Below are positions 42,522 to 51,989 of a stretch of DNA of 64,000 nucleotides, piece by piece. Below the pieces are notes generated by a model. The model worked only from the letters and a program-made list of their open reading frames with translations, searched no databases and had not been told where the DNA came from. A program made the position numbers and the translations under genes. The DNA comes from Acidocella aquatica. GTDB lineage: Bacteria; Pseudomonadota; Alphaproteobacteria; Acetobacterales; Acetobacteraceae. Positions within the stretch are counted from its first letter, which is position 1. Every line of letters starts with the position of its first letter. The stretch covers positions 62,001-126,000 of the forward strand of contig NZ_BSOS01000007.1 of the NCBI RefSeq assembly GCF_030160635.1. Direction: 5' to 3'.

Positions 42522-43567
42522 CCACCTGCTTTTTTAGGTTTGCGGCCATATTGGGCCAGTTTACGAAGCGTTATAACTTCTCTGAAAAAGGTTTTCGACG
42601 GCTGCGACGGTGAACCCATGACTTCCTCGCCGGGGCCTATATCCGTCATCACGCCCGCCTGCGCGCCAATGCGCGCGCCGCGCCCGATGGTCAGATGCCC
42701 GGTCAGCCCGGCCTGCGCGGCGATCATAACCTGAGGACCGATCGTCGTCGACCCTGAAACACCCGCCTGCGCGACGATCACGGTATGCGCACCGATGTTC
42801 ACGTTATGGCCGATCTGCGCAAGATTATCGATATGCACGCCGGGCCCGATCACGGTATCCTGTGCTGAGCCACGGTCGATGCAGGTATTCGCGCCAATTT
42901 CCGCGCCGTCGCCGATCAGCACCCGGCCCAACTGCGGCACCGGGGTGAAGCCGGTGGGGCTGATGGCGAAGCCGAAACCATCCTGGCCGATCCGCGCGCC
43001 CGGATAGAGCACGACGCGATTGCCGATGATGGCATGCGAGACCGAAACCTGGGCATGAATCCGGCACTGGGCGCCGATGATTACCCCCTCGGCGATCGAG
43101 GTCAGGGGCCCGACAATGGTCTCAGCACCGATCTCCACCCGCGCGCCGATGACGGCATTGGCGCCGATCTCAGCGGTGGGGTCTATCGTCGCGGAAGGAT
43201 CGATCACCGCGCTGGCGTGGATACCGGGCTTGGCCCGCGGAAAGGGATGAAACAAGGTTGAAATTTTGGCCCAGCCCACATAAGGCTCCCGCGTTACCAG
43301 GGCCGCGGTCCCTTCCGGCACACGCGCCGCGAGGTCTGGATGCACGATCACCGCACCAGCCTTGATGCCGGGCAGCAGATCGGCGTAGCGCCGGTTATCC
43401 AGAAACGTCACATCCCGCGGCCCCGCCGTCTGCAGCGGCGCCACGCCGTAAATCAGCCGTTCCGGCGCTTGCGTTTGCGCGCCTGTCAGCTCGGCGAGGG
43501 TTTGCAGGCTATGCGGCCCGGTGCGCTCGAAAAATCGGGCATCACCGGGTTTTCCAACGTCAGTCAT
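42518..43567 (-). CDS. lpxD: UDP-3-O-(3-hydroxyacyl)glucosamine N-acyltransferase
   Basis: Third lipid A enzyme. The 349-residue product has the N-terminal uridine-binding domain (LAELTGAQT, DVTFLDNRRY) and a beta-helix of hexapeptide repeats with the catalytic region IDNLAQIGHNVNIGAHT. The ATG at 43567, 4 nt after the skp stop, was preferred to an upstream in-frame start at 43597 that would lie inside skp. Confidence 0.95.
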   Translation of the reverse strand: MTDVGKPGDARFFERTGPHSLQTLAELTGAQTQAPERLIYGVAPLQTAGPRDVTFLDNRRYADLLPGIKAGAVIVHPDLAARVPEGTAALVTREPYVGWAKISTLFHPFPRAKPGIHASAVIDPSATIDPTAEIGANAVIGARVEIGAETIVGPLTSIAEGVIIGAQCRIHAQVSVSHAIIGNRVVLYPGARIGQDGFGFAISPTGFTPVPQLGRVLIGDGAEIGANTCIDRGSAQDTVIGPGVHIDNLAQIGHNVNIGAHTVIVAQAGVSGSTTIGPQVMIAAQAGLTGHLTIGRGARIGAQAGVMTDIGPGEEVMGSPSQPSKTFFREVITLRKLAQYGRKPKKAGG

Positions 43568-43571
43568 CAGA

Positions 43572-44330
43572 CTACTGGCCGGCGCCCTGGTCGCCACTCT
43601 GGTCCGGCGGGTTAACCGCCATGCCGGGGGTCACCACGCTGGGGGGCACAGGCACGGAAGGCAGCAGCTTGTTGAGCTGCTTCACCACATCGCCGGTGAT
43701 GTCGAACGCATCGACATTCAGCGCGACCTGCTCACGGTGCAGCACCAGATTCATGCCGCGCGCCTCCGCCTCCTGGCGGATGATGGCGATCAGCTCGGAT
43801 TCGATGATCCCCAGCGCCGCCTGGCCGGAGTTCTGGATCGCCTGGTTGCGCTCCTGGAACGAGGTCTGCGTCGCGGCGACTTCATCGCGCAGCGCCTGTT
43901 CCTTGGCTTCAAGCTGGGTGTCGGTCAGTGTCGAACGATCGGCCTCGATCTGCGCCTGCTCGGCCTGGATTTTCGCCCGCGCGGTCTGCGCCTCCTTGGC
44001 CAGCGCGTCCTGGCGCTGGCGGATCACCGCCTGCACGCCTTGCGCCGCGGTGGATTTCTGCATCACCTCAGGCACGCTGAGCACGCCGATGACGGCAACC
44101 GGCGGCGGCGCGCCCTTGGGCAGGGCCGGAAGCTGGGGAATGGCTGGAACCTGCGCCTGAGCCTGCGGCGCGGGTGCCGGGGCGGGCGCGGGCGCATGCG
44201 CTGGTGCGGAGGCAGGCGCCTGGCTCGGCGGGATGAAATAACCCGGCGACGACTGCGCAAGCGCGGCCGGTGCCACGGCGAGAGACGCGAAGGCAACAAG
44301 AACCGGAGAGAATCGGGTGAAAAATGCCAC
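43572..44330 (-). CDS. skp: Periplasmic chaperone Skp/OmpH
   Basis: Skp holds unfolded outer-membrane proteins for BamA. The 252-residue product has a Sec signal ending ALAQ (about 26), an Ala/Pro-rich insert at about residues 35-77, and the OmpH body: IGVLSVPEVMQKSTAAQGVQAVI, a long charged coiled coil (AQTARAKIQAEQAQIEADRSTL onward) and the closing LVLHREQVALNVDAFDITGDVVKQLN. It is larger than E. coli Skp (161 residues) because of the insert and a C-terminal tail. The start codon abuts the bamA stop. Confidence 0.9.
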   Translation of the reverse strand: MAFFTRFSPVLVAFASLAVAPAALAQSSPGYFIPPSQAPASAPAHAPAPAPAPAPQAQAQVPAIPQLPALPKGAPPPVAVIGVLSVPEVMQKSTAAQGVQAVIRQRQDALAKEAQTARAKIQAEQAQIEADRSTLTDTQLEAKEQALRDEVAATQTSFQERNQAIQNSGQAALGIIESELIAIIRQEAEARGMNLVLHREQVALNVDAFDITGDVVKQLNKLLPSVPVPPSVVTPGMAVNPPDQSGDQGAGQ

Positions 44331-46718
44331 TTAGAACCTCGTACCAAAAGAAACGCGGAATTGCTGTGTCTGGTCGCCCTTCTGCTTCACAACAGGATCG
44401 GCGAGCGAAAGATTGATCAGGCCGAACGGCGTGTTCCAGGAGAGCCCAACACCCGCGCCCACACGCGGCGCCGTGGTGTTGTTGAGCGGTTGGGGGCCGT
44501 AGCTCCCGCCCGATATCTGCCGGGCGCCAGAGAGCGAGCCGACATCGACGAAGGCAAACCCGCTCAGCCCCAGGTCAGGCGAGACCGGCAAGGGGAACTT
44601 TACTTCCGTCGACTGCGTCCACATCACCCGGCCGCCCACCGACTGCCCACCGTAATTGACCCCCGCCGCGCTATCGGCCGCCGTTTGCACGGTCGTCGGC
44701 CCGACGCCGCCATCGGCAAAGCCGCGCAGCGAATCGCCACCCAGGAAGAAGCGGTCCGTGATGCGGTCATGATAGCCAAACAGCGGGATAAGATCGCCGC
44801 CGGTGGCCGAGAGCTTGAGCACCCAGTCGTTGGAGCCGAAGATGCGCTCCAGCGGAATGTAGAAGGTGATATCCGGGCTGATACGGACAAATTTGGCGGT
44901 GCCGCCGGCGCCTGCGAAATCCGTGGTCAGGTCCGCCAGCAGGCCGCTGGTCGGGTTCAGATCGTCATCGACATAGTCAAACGTCATCGTCTGGCTGATC
45001 TGGCTCAGGCTGGAGACGCCCTGCTCACTCGTAATATAAATACTGGAACCAGCCGGAACGTTGTAAACATTACGCTCGCTGATCGTGTAGCTGAACGACT
45101 GGCGCACATGATCGTTGAAGCGGTAGCCAAGCCGCGCATCAGCGCCGATGTCGCTCTCGGAATAGCTGTAGCTGGTCGACTGCGCGGTGTAGGAATAGGT
45201 CGACGAGCGGAACAGATCGAACCCGGCGATCAGGTTGCGGTCCAGGAAATAGGGGTTGGTCACGCCCAGGTTAACCTGCGTGCCGCGCTGTGCGAGCATG
45301 GCGTTGATCGAGGTGTTAACACCCGTCCCCAGGAAGTTGTTCTGGCTCAGGCCGGTATTGAGCAACGCCCCAAGGCTGCTGGAATAACCGCCGCCCAGCG
45401 AGAACTGCCCGGTCGCCTGTTCGGTGACCGCGGTGTTGAGGATCACCTGCTGCGGCGTCGAGCCTGGCGAGGAGGTGATCTTCTCATCCTTGAAGAAGCC
45501 AAGATCCTTCAGATGCTTGGTGGATTGGTCAATCTTCGCCTGGTTGTAGCCATCGCCCTCGGCCACGGTCAGCTCGCGGCGGATCACCTTATCCTCGGTA
45601 CGGGTATTACCGGTGATATCGATACGCTGAATATAAACGCGCGGGCCGTTGATGACGTTGAGCGTGATGGCGACGGTCTTGTTCACCGGGTCGCTCTGCA
45701 CCTGCGGGTTCACCTGGGCAAAGGCGTAGCCAAGGTTGAGCGCGCGGGTGTTGAGCGCGGTCACGCCTTCCACCAGCGCATCACCATCGAACCAGTCCCC
45801 GGCTGAGAGCGGCACCAGCCCGCTCAGATCCTTGCCGGTAAGGGTACGGATGCCCGAGACGATCTTGAGGCTGCTCACGCGGTAGCGCGGGCCTTCATGA
45901 ATATCATACGTCAGATAGAAGGACTTACGGTCGGGGCTCAGCTCCGCATTGGCACTGATCACGCTAAAATCAACGTAGCCCTTGTGCAGATAGAACTTGC
46001 GCAGAAGATATTCGTCATACTCAATCCGGTCCGGGTTATACTGGTCCGAGCTGGAGAGAAAGCGGAACCACGCCGACTGGCGGGTTGAAACCACCTCACG
46101 CAATGCACCCTGGCTGAAATGCTCGTTGCCGATGAAGGCGATGCGGCTGATCTTCGTCTGCACGCCATCGCTGCACTGAAACACAACATTGACGCGATTA
46201 TCGGGCAACTGAATGTAATTGGGCGTCACCGTCGCGTTGAAATAGCCTTTTTTTGCATAGGCATCGAGCAAAGCCTGGCGATCGGCCTCGGCGGCCTCAG
46301 GGGTAAACACCGAACGGGATTTCAGCGACACCGCCGCCTGCGCGTCCTTATCGGCGATCGCCTTGTTGCCACTGAACAGCACCTGATCGACGGTCGGGTT
46401 TTCCACCACCGCGACATCGAGATTGTTGCCCGCGCGCGTGATCGAAACCGTTTTGAACAGGCCGGTCGCATAAAGTGTCTTCAGCGATTCGTTGATCCGC
46501 TGCGGGTCGAACGGATCGCCCGGCTGAACCACCATGTAGGAGGTGATCGTATCGGTCTGGATCCGGCGGTTGCCGCTGACATTAATCGCCGCGATGCTTC
46601 CGCCAGGAGCCACCTGGGCGGAGACCGTTTGAGCAAGGGCGCCACCATGCGGGCCGCAGACCAGCAAAACCGGCAGAAGACAGACGGAGGCCAAAAGGAC
46701 CGAGCGCGGCTTAAGCAA
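44331..46718 (-). CDS. bamA: Outer-membrane assembly factor BamA
   Basis: Central barrel of the BAM complex. POTRA repeats begin INVSGNRRIQTDTI and continue through VDQVLFSGNKAIADKD, KISRIAFIGNEHFSQGALR and VYIQRIDITGNTRTEDKVIRREL. The barrel follows, with FFLGGDSLRGFADGGVGP (the conserved L6 VRGF/Y-like motif) and C-terminus FRVSFGTRF. The TTG at 46718 is chosen: GGGAG lies 8 nt upstream and the protein then starts with a clean signal peptide (MLKPRSVLLASVCLLPVL...ALAQ). The longer frame from 46847 adds 43 basic residues before the signal and overlaps rseP. Confidence 0.93.
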   Translation of the reverse strand: MLKPRSVLLASVCLLPVLLVCGPHGGALAQTVSAQVAPGGSIAAINVSGNRRIQTDTITSYMVVQPGDPFDPQRINESLKTLYATGLFKTVSITRAGNNLDVAVVENPTVDQVLFSGNKAIADKDAQAAVSLKSRSVFTPEAAEADRQALLDAYAKKGYFNATVTPNYIQLPDNRVNVVFQCSDGVQTKISRIAFIGNEHFSQGALREVVSTRQSAWFRFLSSSDQYNPDRIEYDEYLLRKFYLHKGYVDFSVISANAELSPDRKSFYLTYDIHEGPRYRVSSLKIVSGIRTLTGKDLSGLVPLSAGDWFDGDALVEGVTALNTRALNLGYAFAQVNPQVQSDPVNKTVAITLNVINGPRVYIQRIDITGNTRTEDKVIRRELTVAEGDGYNQAKIDQSTKHLKDLGFFKDEKITSSPGSTPQQVILNTAVTEQATGQFSLGGGYSSSLGALLNTGLSQNNFLGTGVNTSINAMLAQRGTQVNLGVTNPYFLDRNLIAGFDLFRSSTYSYTAQSTSYSYSESDIGADARLGYRFNDHVRQSFSYTISERNVYNVPAGSSIYITSEQGVSSLSQISQTMTFDYVDDDLNPTSGLLADLTTDFAGAGGTAKFVRISPDITFYIPLERIFGSNDWVLKLSATGGDLIPLFGYHDRITDRFFLGGDSLRGFADGGVGPTTVQTAADSAAGVNYGGQSVGGRVMWTQSTEVKFPLPVSPDLGLSGFAFVDVGSLSGARQISGGSYGPQPLNNTTAPRVGAGVGLSWNTPFGLINLSLADPVVKQKGDQTQQFRVSFGTRF

Positions 46719-46839
46719 CAGATAATCTCCCAAACCATACAGGCCTCCGGCGCGCCGGAGTGTTTTCGCTGTGGCGCGTTTGGCACGGGCCGGGCTTATC
46801 GGCAAGGCCAACCGCTTAAAGTACCGGCCGCGAAGCCGG

Positions 46840-47922
46840 CTATCCAAACAGATGCATTACCCAGTTGACCGCGCCCATCCGGCTCAGATCGTTGAAAGTC
46901 GTCAGGAAAAACAACGAGATGATGAGTGCGGCGCCAAAGCGCAGCCCGATGTCCATGGCGCGCGCGGGCAGCGGCCGGCCGTAGATGGCTTCCGCCAGAT
47001 AAAACAATAGATGCCCGCCGTCCAAAATAGGAATGGGCACCAGATTGATCAGGCCAAGATTGATCGAGAGAAACGCGATGAAGCTGATGACGCTGATGAT
47101 CCCCAGCGCGGCAACCTGGCCCGTCACCTCGGCAATCCCCAGCGGCCCGGCCAGCTGCCCCAGCCCCTGGCGATGCACCGCCAGATTATAAAGCCCGGCC
47201 AGCATGCCGGAGCCGTCATGCCACGTCTCCACCGCCGCCGCCGCCACCGCCTCGGGGGGGGAGAAATGCTGGATGCTGGAGACACTGCCCGCCACACCCA
47301 GATGCCCTATTTTCGTGCCGTCCAGCGTGACATCGCCCAGCGTCACCTGCTGGTCGATCACCTTCCCCTGCCGCAGCAGGGTAAAATCCATCGAAACATC
47401 GGGATGCTGGCTGACAATATCCTGCAACCGGTTGAAGGTTTTTACCTGCTCGCCATCAACCGCCAAAACCCGGTCTCCGGCGCGCAAACCAGCCGCCGCC
47501 GCGGGAGACGCAGGCTCCACGGTGCTGAACACCGGCTGCACCACGACTCGCCCGACCGTCATGAACAATCCCGAAAACAGCACGAACGCGAGCAGCAGAT
47601 TGGCCAGCGGACCGGCCGCGACGATAAACGCCTTGGAGCCCAGCGACGCCCCGGCAAACGAACCAGGGACCGGCGGCGCCGGATCGTTCGGCTCGCCCCA
47701 GCCCTGCATTTTTACATAGCCGCCCAAGGGCAGCACCGAAACCTTCCACACAGTGCCCGATTTCGCCCGCCAGGAGACCAGCGCCGGGCCAAAGCCGACG
47801 GAGAACACCTCCACCACCACGCCGCGCGCGCGCGCCGCCAGATAATGGCCAAGCTCGTGAAAAAACACGAGCACGCCAAGTACAAAAGCATAGGTCAGAA
47901 TTGTGCGTGCGGTATCGAACAT
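46840..47922 (-). CDS. rseP: Site-2 protease RseP
   Basis: Intramembrane zinc metalloprotease that clears anti-sigma factors and signal-peptide remnants. The 360-residue product has HELGH (His22-His26) in the first membrane helix, a periplasmic PDZ domain (about 125-210; SPAAAAGLRAGDRVLAVDGE), and the second catalytic motif NLVPIPILDGGHLLFYLAEA. It overlaps the dxr stop by one base and precedes bamA. Confidence 0.95.
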   Translation of the reverse strand: MFDTARTILTYAFVLGVLVFFHELGHYLAARARGVVVEVFSVGFGPALVSWRAKSGTVWKVSVLPLGGYVKMQGWGEPNDPAPPVPGSFAGASLGSKAFIVAAGPLANLLLAFVLFSGLFMTVGRVVVQPVFSTVEPASPAAAAGLRAGDRVLAVDGEQVKTFNRLQDIVSQHPDVSMDFTLLRQGKVIDQQVTLGDVTLDGTKIGHLGVAGSVSSIQHFSPPEAVAAAAVETWHDGSGMLAGLYNLAVHRQGLGQLAGPLGIAEVTGQVAALGIISVISFIAFLSINLGLINLVPIPILDGGHLLFYLAEAIYGRPLPARAMDIGLRFGAALIISLFFLTTFNDLSRMGAVNWVMHLFG

Positions 47923-49085
47923 CAGGCGGCCCTTGCTGTCGCCAGCCCGTTGGCGGCGGTGCGCGCGGCCGCATCCAGCGCCAGCACGGCCTCAAGATCA
48001 GGCACCGGCGGCGCGCCCAGCTGTTGCAACACCTGCTCCACGATCCCCGCAATGTCGAGAAAGCCGATCTTGCGCTCCAGGAAGGCCGCGACCGCGATCT
48101 CATTGGCCGCATTCAACACCGTCGGCGCCCCGGCTCCGGCCTCCAGCGCCGCGCGGGCGAGGCGCAGCGCCGGGAAGCGGATTTCATCGGGGGCGGAGAA
48201 CTCCAGCTTCATCACAGCGGCCAGATCAAGCCGCGGCGCGGCCGTGGCAATCCGCTGCGGCCAGGCCAGGGTATGGGCGATGGGGATGCGCATGTCAGGC
48301 GAGCCAAGCTGCGCCAGCACTGAGCCATCGGCGTAGCAGACCATGCCGTGGATCACCGATTGCGGATGCACCAAAACCTCGATCTTCTCCGAGGTCAACC
48401 CAAATAATCTTGCAGCCTCAATAACTTCCAAACCCTTATTCATCATCGTGGCGCTATCGATGGAAATCTTCGCGCCCATCGACCACACCGGATGGCGCAG
48501 CGCCGCTTCGGGGGTAATGCCGCGCATGTCCTCAAACCCATGATTCCTGAACGGCCCGCCCGAGGCGGTGAGGATTATCTTGTCGATGGATTTGGCATTG
48601 CCGTCGGCCATTGCTTGCATAATGGCGTTATGTTCGGAATCCACCGGCAACAGCGTCGCCTTCGCCTCGGCCACGGCGCGCAAAAACACATCGCCGGCTG
48701 AAACCAGCGCCTCCTTGTTGGCGAACGCGATGGTCCCGCCATGTTTCACCGCCGCCAGCGTCGGCTCCAGGCCGATCACCCCGGTAATCGCCGACATCGT
48801 CCAGTCCACCGGCATCGCCGCGGCTTCGAGCACAGCCGCGCGCCCGGCCGCGCAGGCCAGCCCGGTGCCGGCCAAAGCCAAGCGCAACGCACCCAGCAGC
48901 GATTCTTCCGCGATCACAGTGAGTTCCGGCCGAAACTGCTTCGCCTGCGCCGCCAGCAGCGCCACATTGCGCCCGCCCACCAGCGCGCGGAGCTGATAAC
49001 CGTTTTGGTTTTCAGCTATAATATCAAGGGTTTGTGTGCCGACGCTCCCCGTGGAGCCGAGCACCGATAAAATCTTTACCCCCAT
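47922..49085 (-). CDS. dxr: 1-deoxy-D-xylulose-5-phosphate reductoisomerase
   Basis: Second step of the MEP isoprenoid pathway, supplying precursors to UppS. The 387-residue product has NADPH motif VLGSTGSVGTQTLD at the N-terminus, metal/substrate sites LLPVDSEHNAI and TASGGPFRNH, and WSMGAKISIDSATMMNKGLE. It overlaps cdsA by 10 nt. Confidence 0.97.
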   Translation of the reverse strand: MGVKILSVLGSTGSVGTQTLDIIAENQNGYQLRALVGGRNVALLAAQAKQFRPELTVIAEESLLGALRLALAGTGLACAAGRAAVLEAAAMPVDWTMSAITGVIGLEPTLAAVKHGGTIAFANKEALVSAGDVFLRAVAEAKATLLPVDSEHNAIMQAMADGNAKSIDKIILTASGGPFRNHGFEDMRGITPEAALRHPVWSMGAKISIDSATMMNKGLEVIEAARLFGLTSEKIEVLVHPQSVIHGMVCYADGSVLAQLGSPDMRIPIAHTLAWPQRIATAAPRLDLAAVMKLEFSAPDEIRFPALRLARAALEAGAGAPTVLNAANEIAVAAFLERKIGFLDIAGIVEQVLQQLGAPPVPDLEAVLALDAAARTAANGLATARAA

Positions 49086-49879
49086 AACGGCAAGCCTCCA
49101 TGGACGCTGAGCGCCAATATCGCCGCCACCGGAGCGGCCGCCAGAAAACCATCCAACCGGTCGAACAATCCACCATGACCGGGGATGGTTCGTCCAGAAT
49201 CCTTAACCCCCAGTTTGCGCTTTATCCAGCTTTCCAGCAAATCCCCCGCCTGCGCAAACAGGCTCAAGGCGAAGCCAGCCGGCAGAGCGGCCAAATCCAC
49301 CCCATGCCCCTCGGCGGCCAGCATGGCCGCGGCCAGTCCGCCGATCAACAATCCGCCGATCGAGCCGCTCCAGGTTTTGCCCGGTGAGATTTTTGGCGCG
49401 AGTTTTTTGCCCCCGGCCAGCCGCCCGACCAGATACGCGCCGATATCGGTGCTCCAGATCACCACGACCAGAAACATCGTATCGTAGAGCCCATGCGCGG
49501 GCTGCAGGCGCAGCCACAGCAGCGAAAGCGCGCCAACACCGGCATAAGGGATCCCCGCGGCGGCAAACCAGCCGCAGCTCAACCCCGCAATCCCCGTGGC
49601 CAGCGCCAACGCCGCGAACCCAAAAATCACCCCGAAATGCCCCAGCGCCAGCGCGGCCAGCAGCCCGGCCACGATCAGCCACGTCCCGGCATTATTCAGC
49701 CCCAGCGAGGCCAGCTTCGCCCACTCAAATCCCATGCCCGCAACGGCCGCCGCTATAAAGAGCGACCACGCCAACCCGCCATGCCACAAACAGAGCAGCG
49801 CGATGGGCCCCAGCACCATGGCCGAGGCCAGGCGCACGCCAAAATCAGCCCAGCGGCCGCTCGTCTGCGGTGCCTGCAT
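49076..49879 (-). CDS. cdsA: Phosphatidate cytidylyltransferase
   Basis: Makes CDP-diacylglycerol from phosphatidic acid in the inner membrane. The 267-residue product (start MQAPQTSGRW, one base from the uppS stop) is a multi-pass membrane protein with the CDS signature: WSTDIGAYLVGRLAGGKKLAPKISPGKTWSG followed by KRKLGVKDSGRTIPGHGGLFDRLDG. The longer open frame from 49975 lies inside uppS and was rejected. Confidence 0.96.
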   Translation of the reverse strand: MQAPQTSGRWADFGVRLASAMVLGPIALLCLWHGGLAWSLFIAAAVAGMGFEWAKLASLGLNNAGTWLIVAGLLAALALGHFGVIFGFAALALATGIAGLSCGWFAAAGIPYAGVGALSLLWLRLQPAHGLYDTMFLVVVIWSTDIGAYLVGRLAGGKKLAPKISPGKTWSGSIGGLLIGGLAAAMLAAEGHGVDLAALPAGFALSLFAQAGDLLESWIKRKLGVKDSGRTIPGHGGLFDRLDGFLAAAPVAAILALSVHGGLPLWG

Positions 49880-49880
49880 C

Positions 49881-50591
49881 TCAGGCCGGACGGGCGCCAA
49901 AGCGCCGCTCCCGCGTGGCGAATTCGTCCAGCGCGGCGGCAAATTCGGCAGCGCCAAAGTCGGGCCACAGCACATCGGTGAACAGCAGTTCGGAATAGGC
50001 CGTCTGCCACAGCAGGAAATTGGAAATCCGCAGCTCCCCGCTGGTACGGATCAGCAAATCCGGGTCAGGAATGCCATCGGTCGCCAGCAGTGCCGCAAAA
50101 TTCTGCTCGGTCAGCGCCTCTGGCGCCATGCCCGCGGCAATTGCCTTGCGCGCCGCCGCCACAATATCCGCCCGCCCGCCGTAGGAGAGCGCCATCACCA
50201 GCGTCAGCCGGGTGTTATTCGCCGTTTTCGCCTCGGCGGCGGCCAGTTCTCCGGTCAAATTCGGGCCAAAGCGCTCCCGCTCGCCGATAATCTTCAGGCA
50301 CACGCCCTGCTCATGCATCTCATTCAGTTCGCTGCGCAGATAATGCTTCAGCAAAAAGGTCAGGTCCGCGACCTCTCCCGGCGGGCGCTGCCAGTTCTCC
50401 GAGGAAAAGGCGAACAGCGTGAGATAGCGCACCCCCTGCGCGATCGCCGCTTCCACGATGCGGCGCACAGCCTTCGCACCCTCCCGGTGGCCCGCGACGC
50501 GCGGAAGAGCGCGCGCGGTAGCCCAGCGCCCGTTGCCATCCATGATGATCGCCACATGCTGCGGGACCGGGCGTGGTAAAAGATCCGGCAT
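49881..50591 (-). CDS. uppS: Undecaprenyl (isoprenyl) diphosphate synthase
   Basis: Cis-prenyltransferase producing undecaprenyl diphosphate for peptidoglycan and LPS carriers. The 236-residue product has the active-site Asp in HVAIIMDGNGRWATARALPR, FAFSSENWQRP and the late LLIRTSGELRISNFLLWQTAYSEL. Its start overlaps the frr stop by one base. Confidence 0.97.
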   Translation of the reverse strand: MPDLLPRPVPQHVAIIMDGNGRWATARALPRVAGHREGAKAVRRIVEAAIAQGVRYLTLFAFSSENWQRPPGEVADLTFLLKHYLRSELNEMHEQGVCLKIIGERERFGPNLTGELAAAEAKTANNTRLTLVMALSYGGRADIVAAARKAIAAGMAPEALTEQNFAALLATDGIPDPDLLIRTSGELRISNFLLWQTAYSELLFTDVLWPDFGAAEFAAALDEFATRERRFGARPA

Positions 50592-51157
50592 CAGACTTGG
50601 CGGATGTCCTTCTCTTTTTCGGCCAGGCTGGCGTCGAGGCGCTTGATGTACTCATCCGTCAGCTTCTGAATCTGCTCCAGCCAGTCGCGCTCATCGTCCT
50701 CGCTGATCTCGTGTTTCTTCTGCAGCGCCTTGGTCTGCTCCATGCCATCGCGGCGCACGCCGCGCACGGCGATGCGCGCGTTCTCGGCGTATTTGGCGGC
50801 GGTCTTGGCCAGTTCGTTGCGGCGCTCCTCGGTCAGCATCGGCAGCGGCACGCGCACCATCTGGCCGTCGGGCTGCGGGTTGAGCCCCAGCCCGCAATCG
50901 CGGATGGCGGCAACCACTGAATTGACCATGGAGCGGTCCCACACCTGCACGGTGAGCATGCGCGATTCCGGCACGGCGACGGTGGCAACCTGGTTGATCG
51001 GCATCATCTGCCCATATGCCTCGACCTTGATCGGGTCGAACAGCGCCGGGCTGGCGCGCCCGGTGCGCAACCCGCCAAACTCGCGGCGGAGGGCTTCCAG
51101 CGCGCCATCCATGCGGCGGGTGAGATCAGCTTTAAGCGCGGAGATATCGGCGGGCAT
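50591..51157 (-). CDS. frr: Ribosome recycling factor
   Basis: Splits post-termination ribosomes with EF-G. The 188-residue product has the family's GLRTGRASPALFDPIKVEAYG and VWDRSMVNSVVAAIRDCGLGLNPQ, then RNELAKTAAKYAENARIAVRGVRRDG. It lies 10 nt after pyrH in the rpsB-tsf-pyrH-frr order. Confidence 0.98.
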   Translation of the reverse strand: MPADISALKADLTRRMDGALEALRREFGGLRTGRASPALFDPIKVEAYGQMMPINQVATVAVPESRMLTVQVWDRSMVNSVVAAIRDCGLGLNPQPDGQMVRVPLPMLTEERRNELAKTAAKYAENARIAVRGVRRDGMEQTKALQKKHEISEDDERDWLEQIQKLTDEYIKRLDASLAEKEKDIRQV

Positions 51158-51167
51158 GTGTCAGTCC

Positions 51168-51896
51168 TTACTGGTTCGGTTCCACGATCCGGGTGAACAG
51201 CCCCTCGCCGCGCATCACGGCGGCGAAGGCTCCTGGCGCATGGATGTTAAAAACAATGATCGGCAGCTTGTTCTCGCGCGAGAGGCTGATGGCCGAGGCA
51301 TCCATCACGTTCAAATCGCGTGACAGCACGTCCAGATATGTCAGCGTCTCGAAACGCTCGGCATTTTTCACCTTGCGCGGATCGGCGGAATAGACGCCGT
51401 CCACCTGCGTGCCCTTGAGCAGCGCGTCGCATTTCATCTCGGCCGCGCGCAGCGCCGCCGCCGTGTCGGTGGTGAAAAACGGGTTGCCGGTTCCGGCGGC
51501 GAAAATAACCACCCTGCCCTTCTCCATATGCCGCTCGGCACGGCGGCGGATATAGGGTTCGCAGACCGAGGCCATGGGAATCGCCGACTGCACCCGAGTC
51601 GGCACATCGCGCTTCTCCAGCGCTGACTGCATGGCCAGCGCGTTCATCACGGTCGCCAGCATGCCCATGTAATCCGCCTGCGCCCGGTCCATGCCGCTGG
51701 CCGCCCCCGCCACGCCGCGGAAGATGTTGCCCCCGCCGATCACCAGCGAAACCTCCACCCCCATGGCCACCACATCGCCCACATCAGCGGCGATGGCGTT
51801 CACCGTGTCGGTGTCCAGCCCGTATTCCCGCTTGCCCATCAGGGCCTCGCCGGAGACTTTGAGCAGCACGCGCTTATATTGAGGGATCGAGGTCAT
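51168..51896 (-). CDS. pyrH: UMP kinase
   Basis: Phosphorylates UMP to UDP. The 242-residue product has [23 protein letters not shown] and the late [19 protein letters not shown] and KLPIIVFNI of bacterial UMP kinases. A terminator for tsf sits 27 nt upstream of the ATG, so pyrH is likely transcribed from its own promoter or by read-through. Confidence 0.98.
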   Translation of the reverse strand: MTSIPQYKRVLLKVSGEALMGKREYGLDTDTVNAIAADVGDVVAMGVEVSLVIGGGNIFRGVAGAASGMDRAQADYMGMLATVMNALAMQSALEKRDVPTRVQSAIPMASVCEPYIRRRAERHMEKGRVVIFAAGTGNPFFTTDTAAALRAAEMKCDALLKGTQVDGVYSADPRKVKNAERFETLTYLDVLSRDLNVMDASAISLSRENKLPIIVFNIHAPGAFAAVMRGEGLFTRIVEPNQ

Positions 51897-51922
51897 GAAA
51901 CATCCATACAGGTGAGCGGCTT

Positions 51923-51966
51923 CTAAAGAAAAGGGGCGGTCCAGGCTAATTGCCCGAACCGCCCCT
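51923..51966 (-). terminator. Rho-independent terminator of tsf
   Basis: Nine-bp arms AGGGGCGGT/ACCGCCCCT (51932-51940, 51958-51966) are followed on the minus strand by TTTTCTTTAG. It lies about 24 nt after the tsf stop and separates rpsB-tsf from pyrH-frr. Confidence 0.85.
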
Positions 51967-51989
51967 GATTAGTCCAGCCGGGAGTAGAC

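Noticed and set aside
43521-45806. 761-codon rightward open frame antisense to bamA, skp and lpxD
   Set aside because: Arg-rich shadow translation; the minus strand encodes clear BamA, Skp and LpxD.
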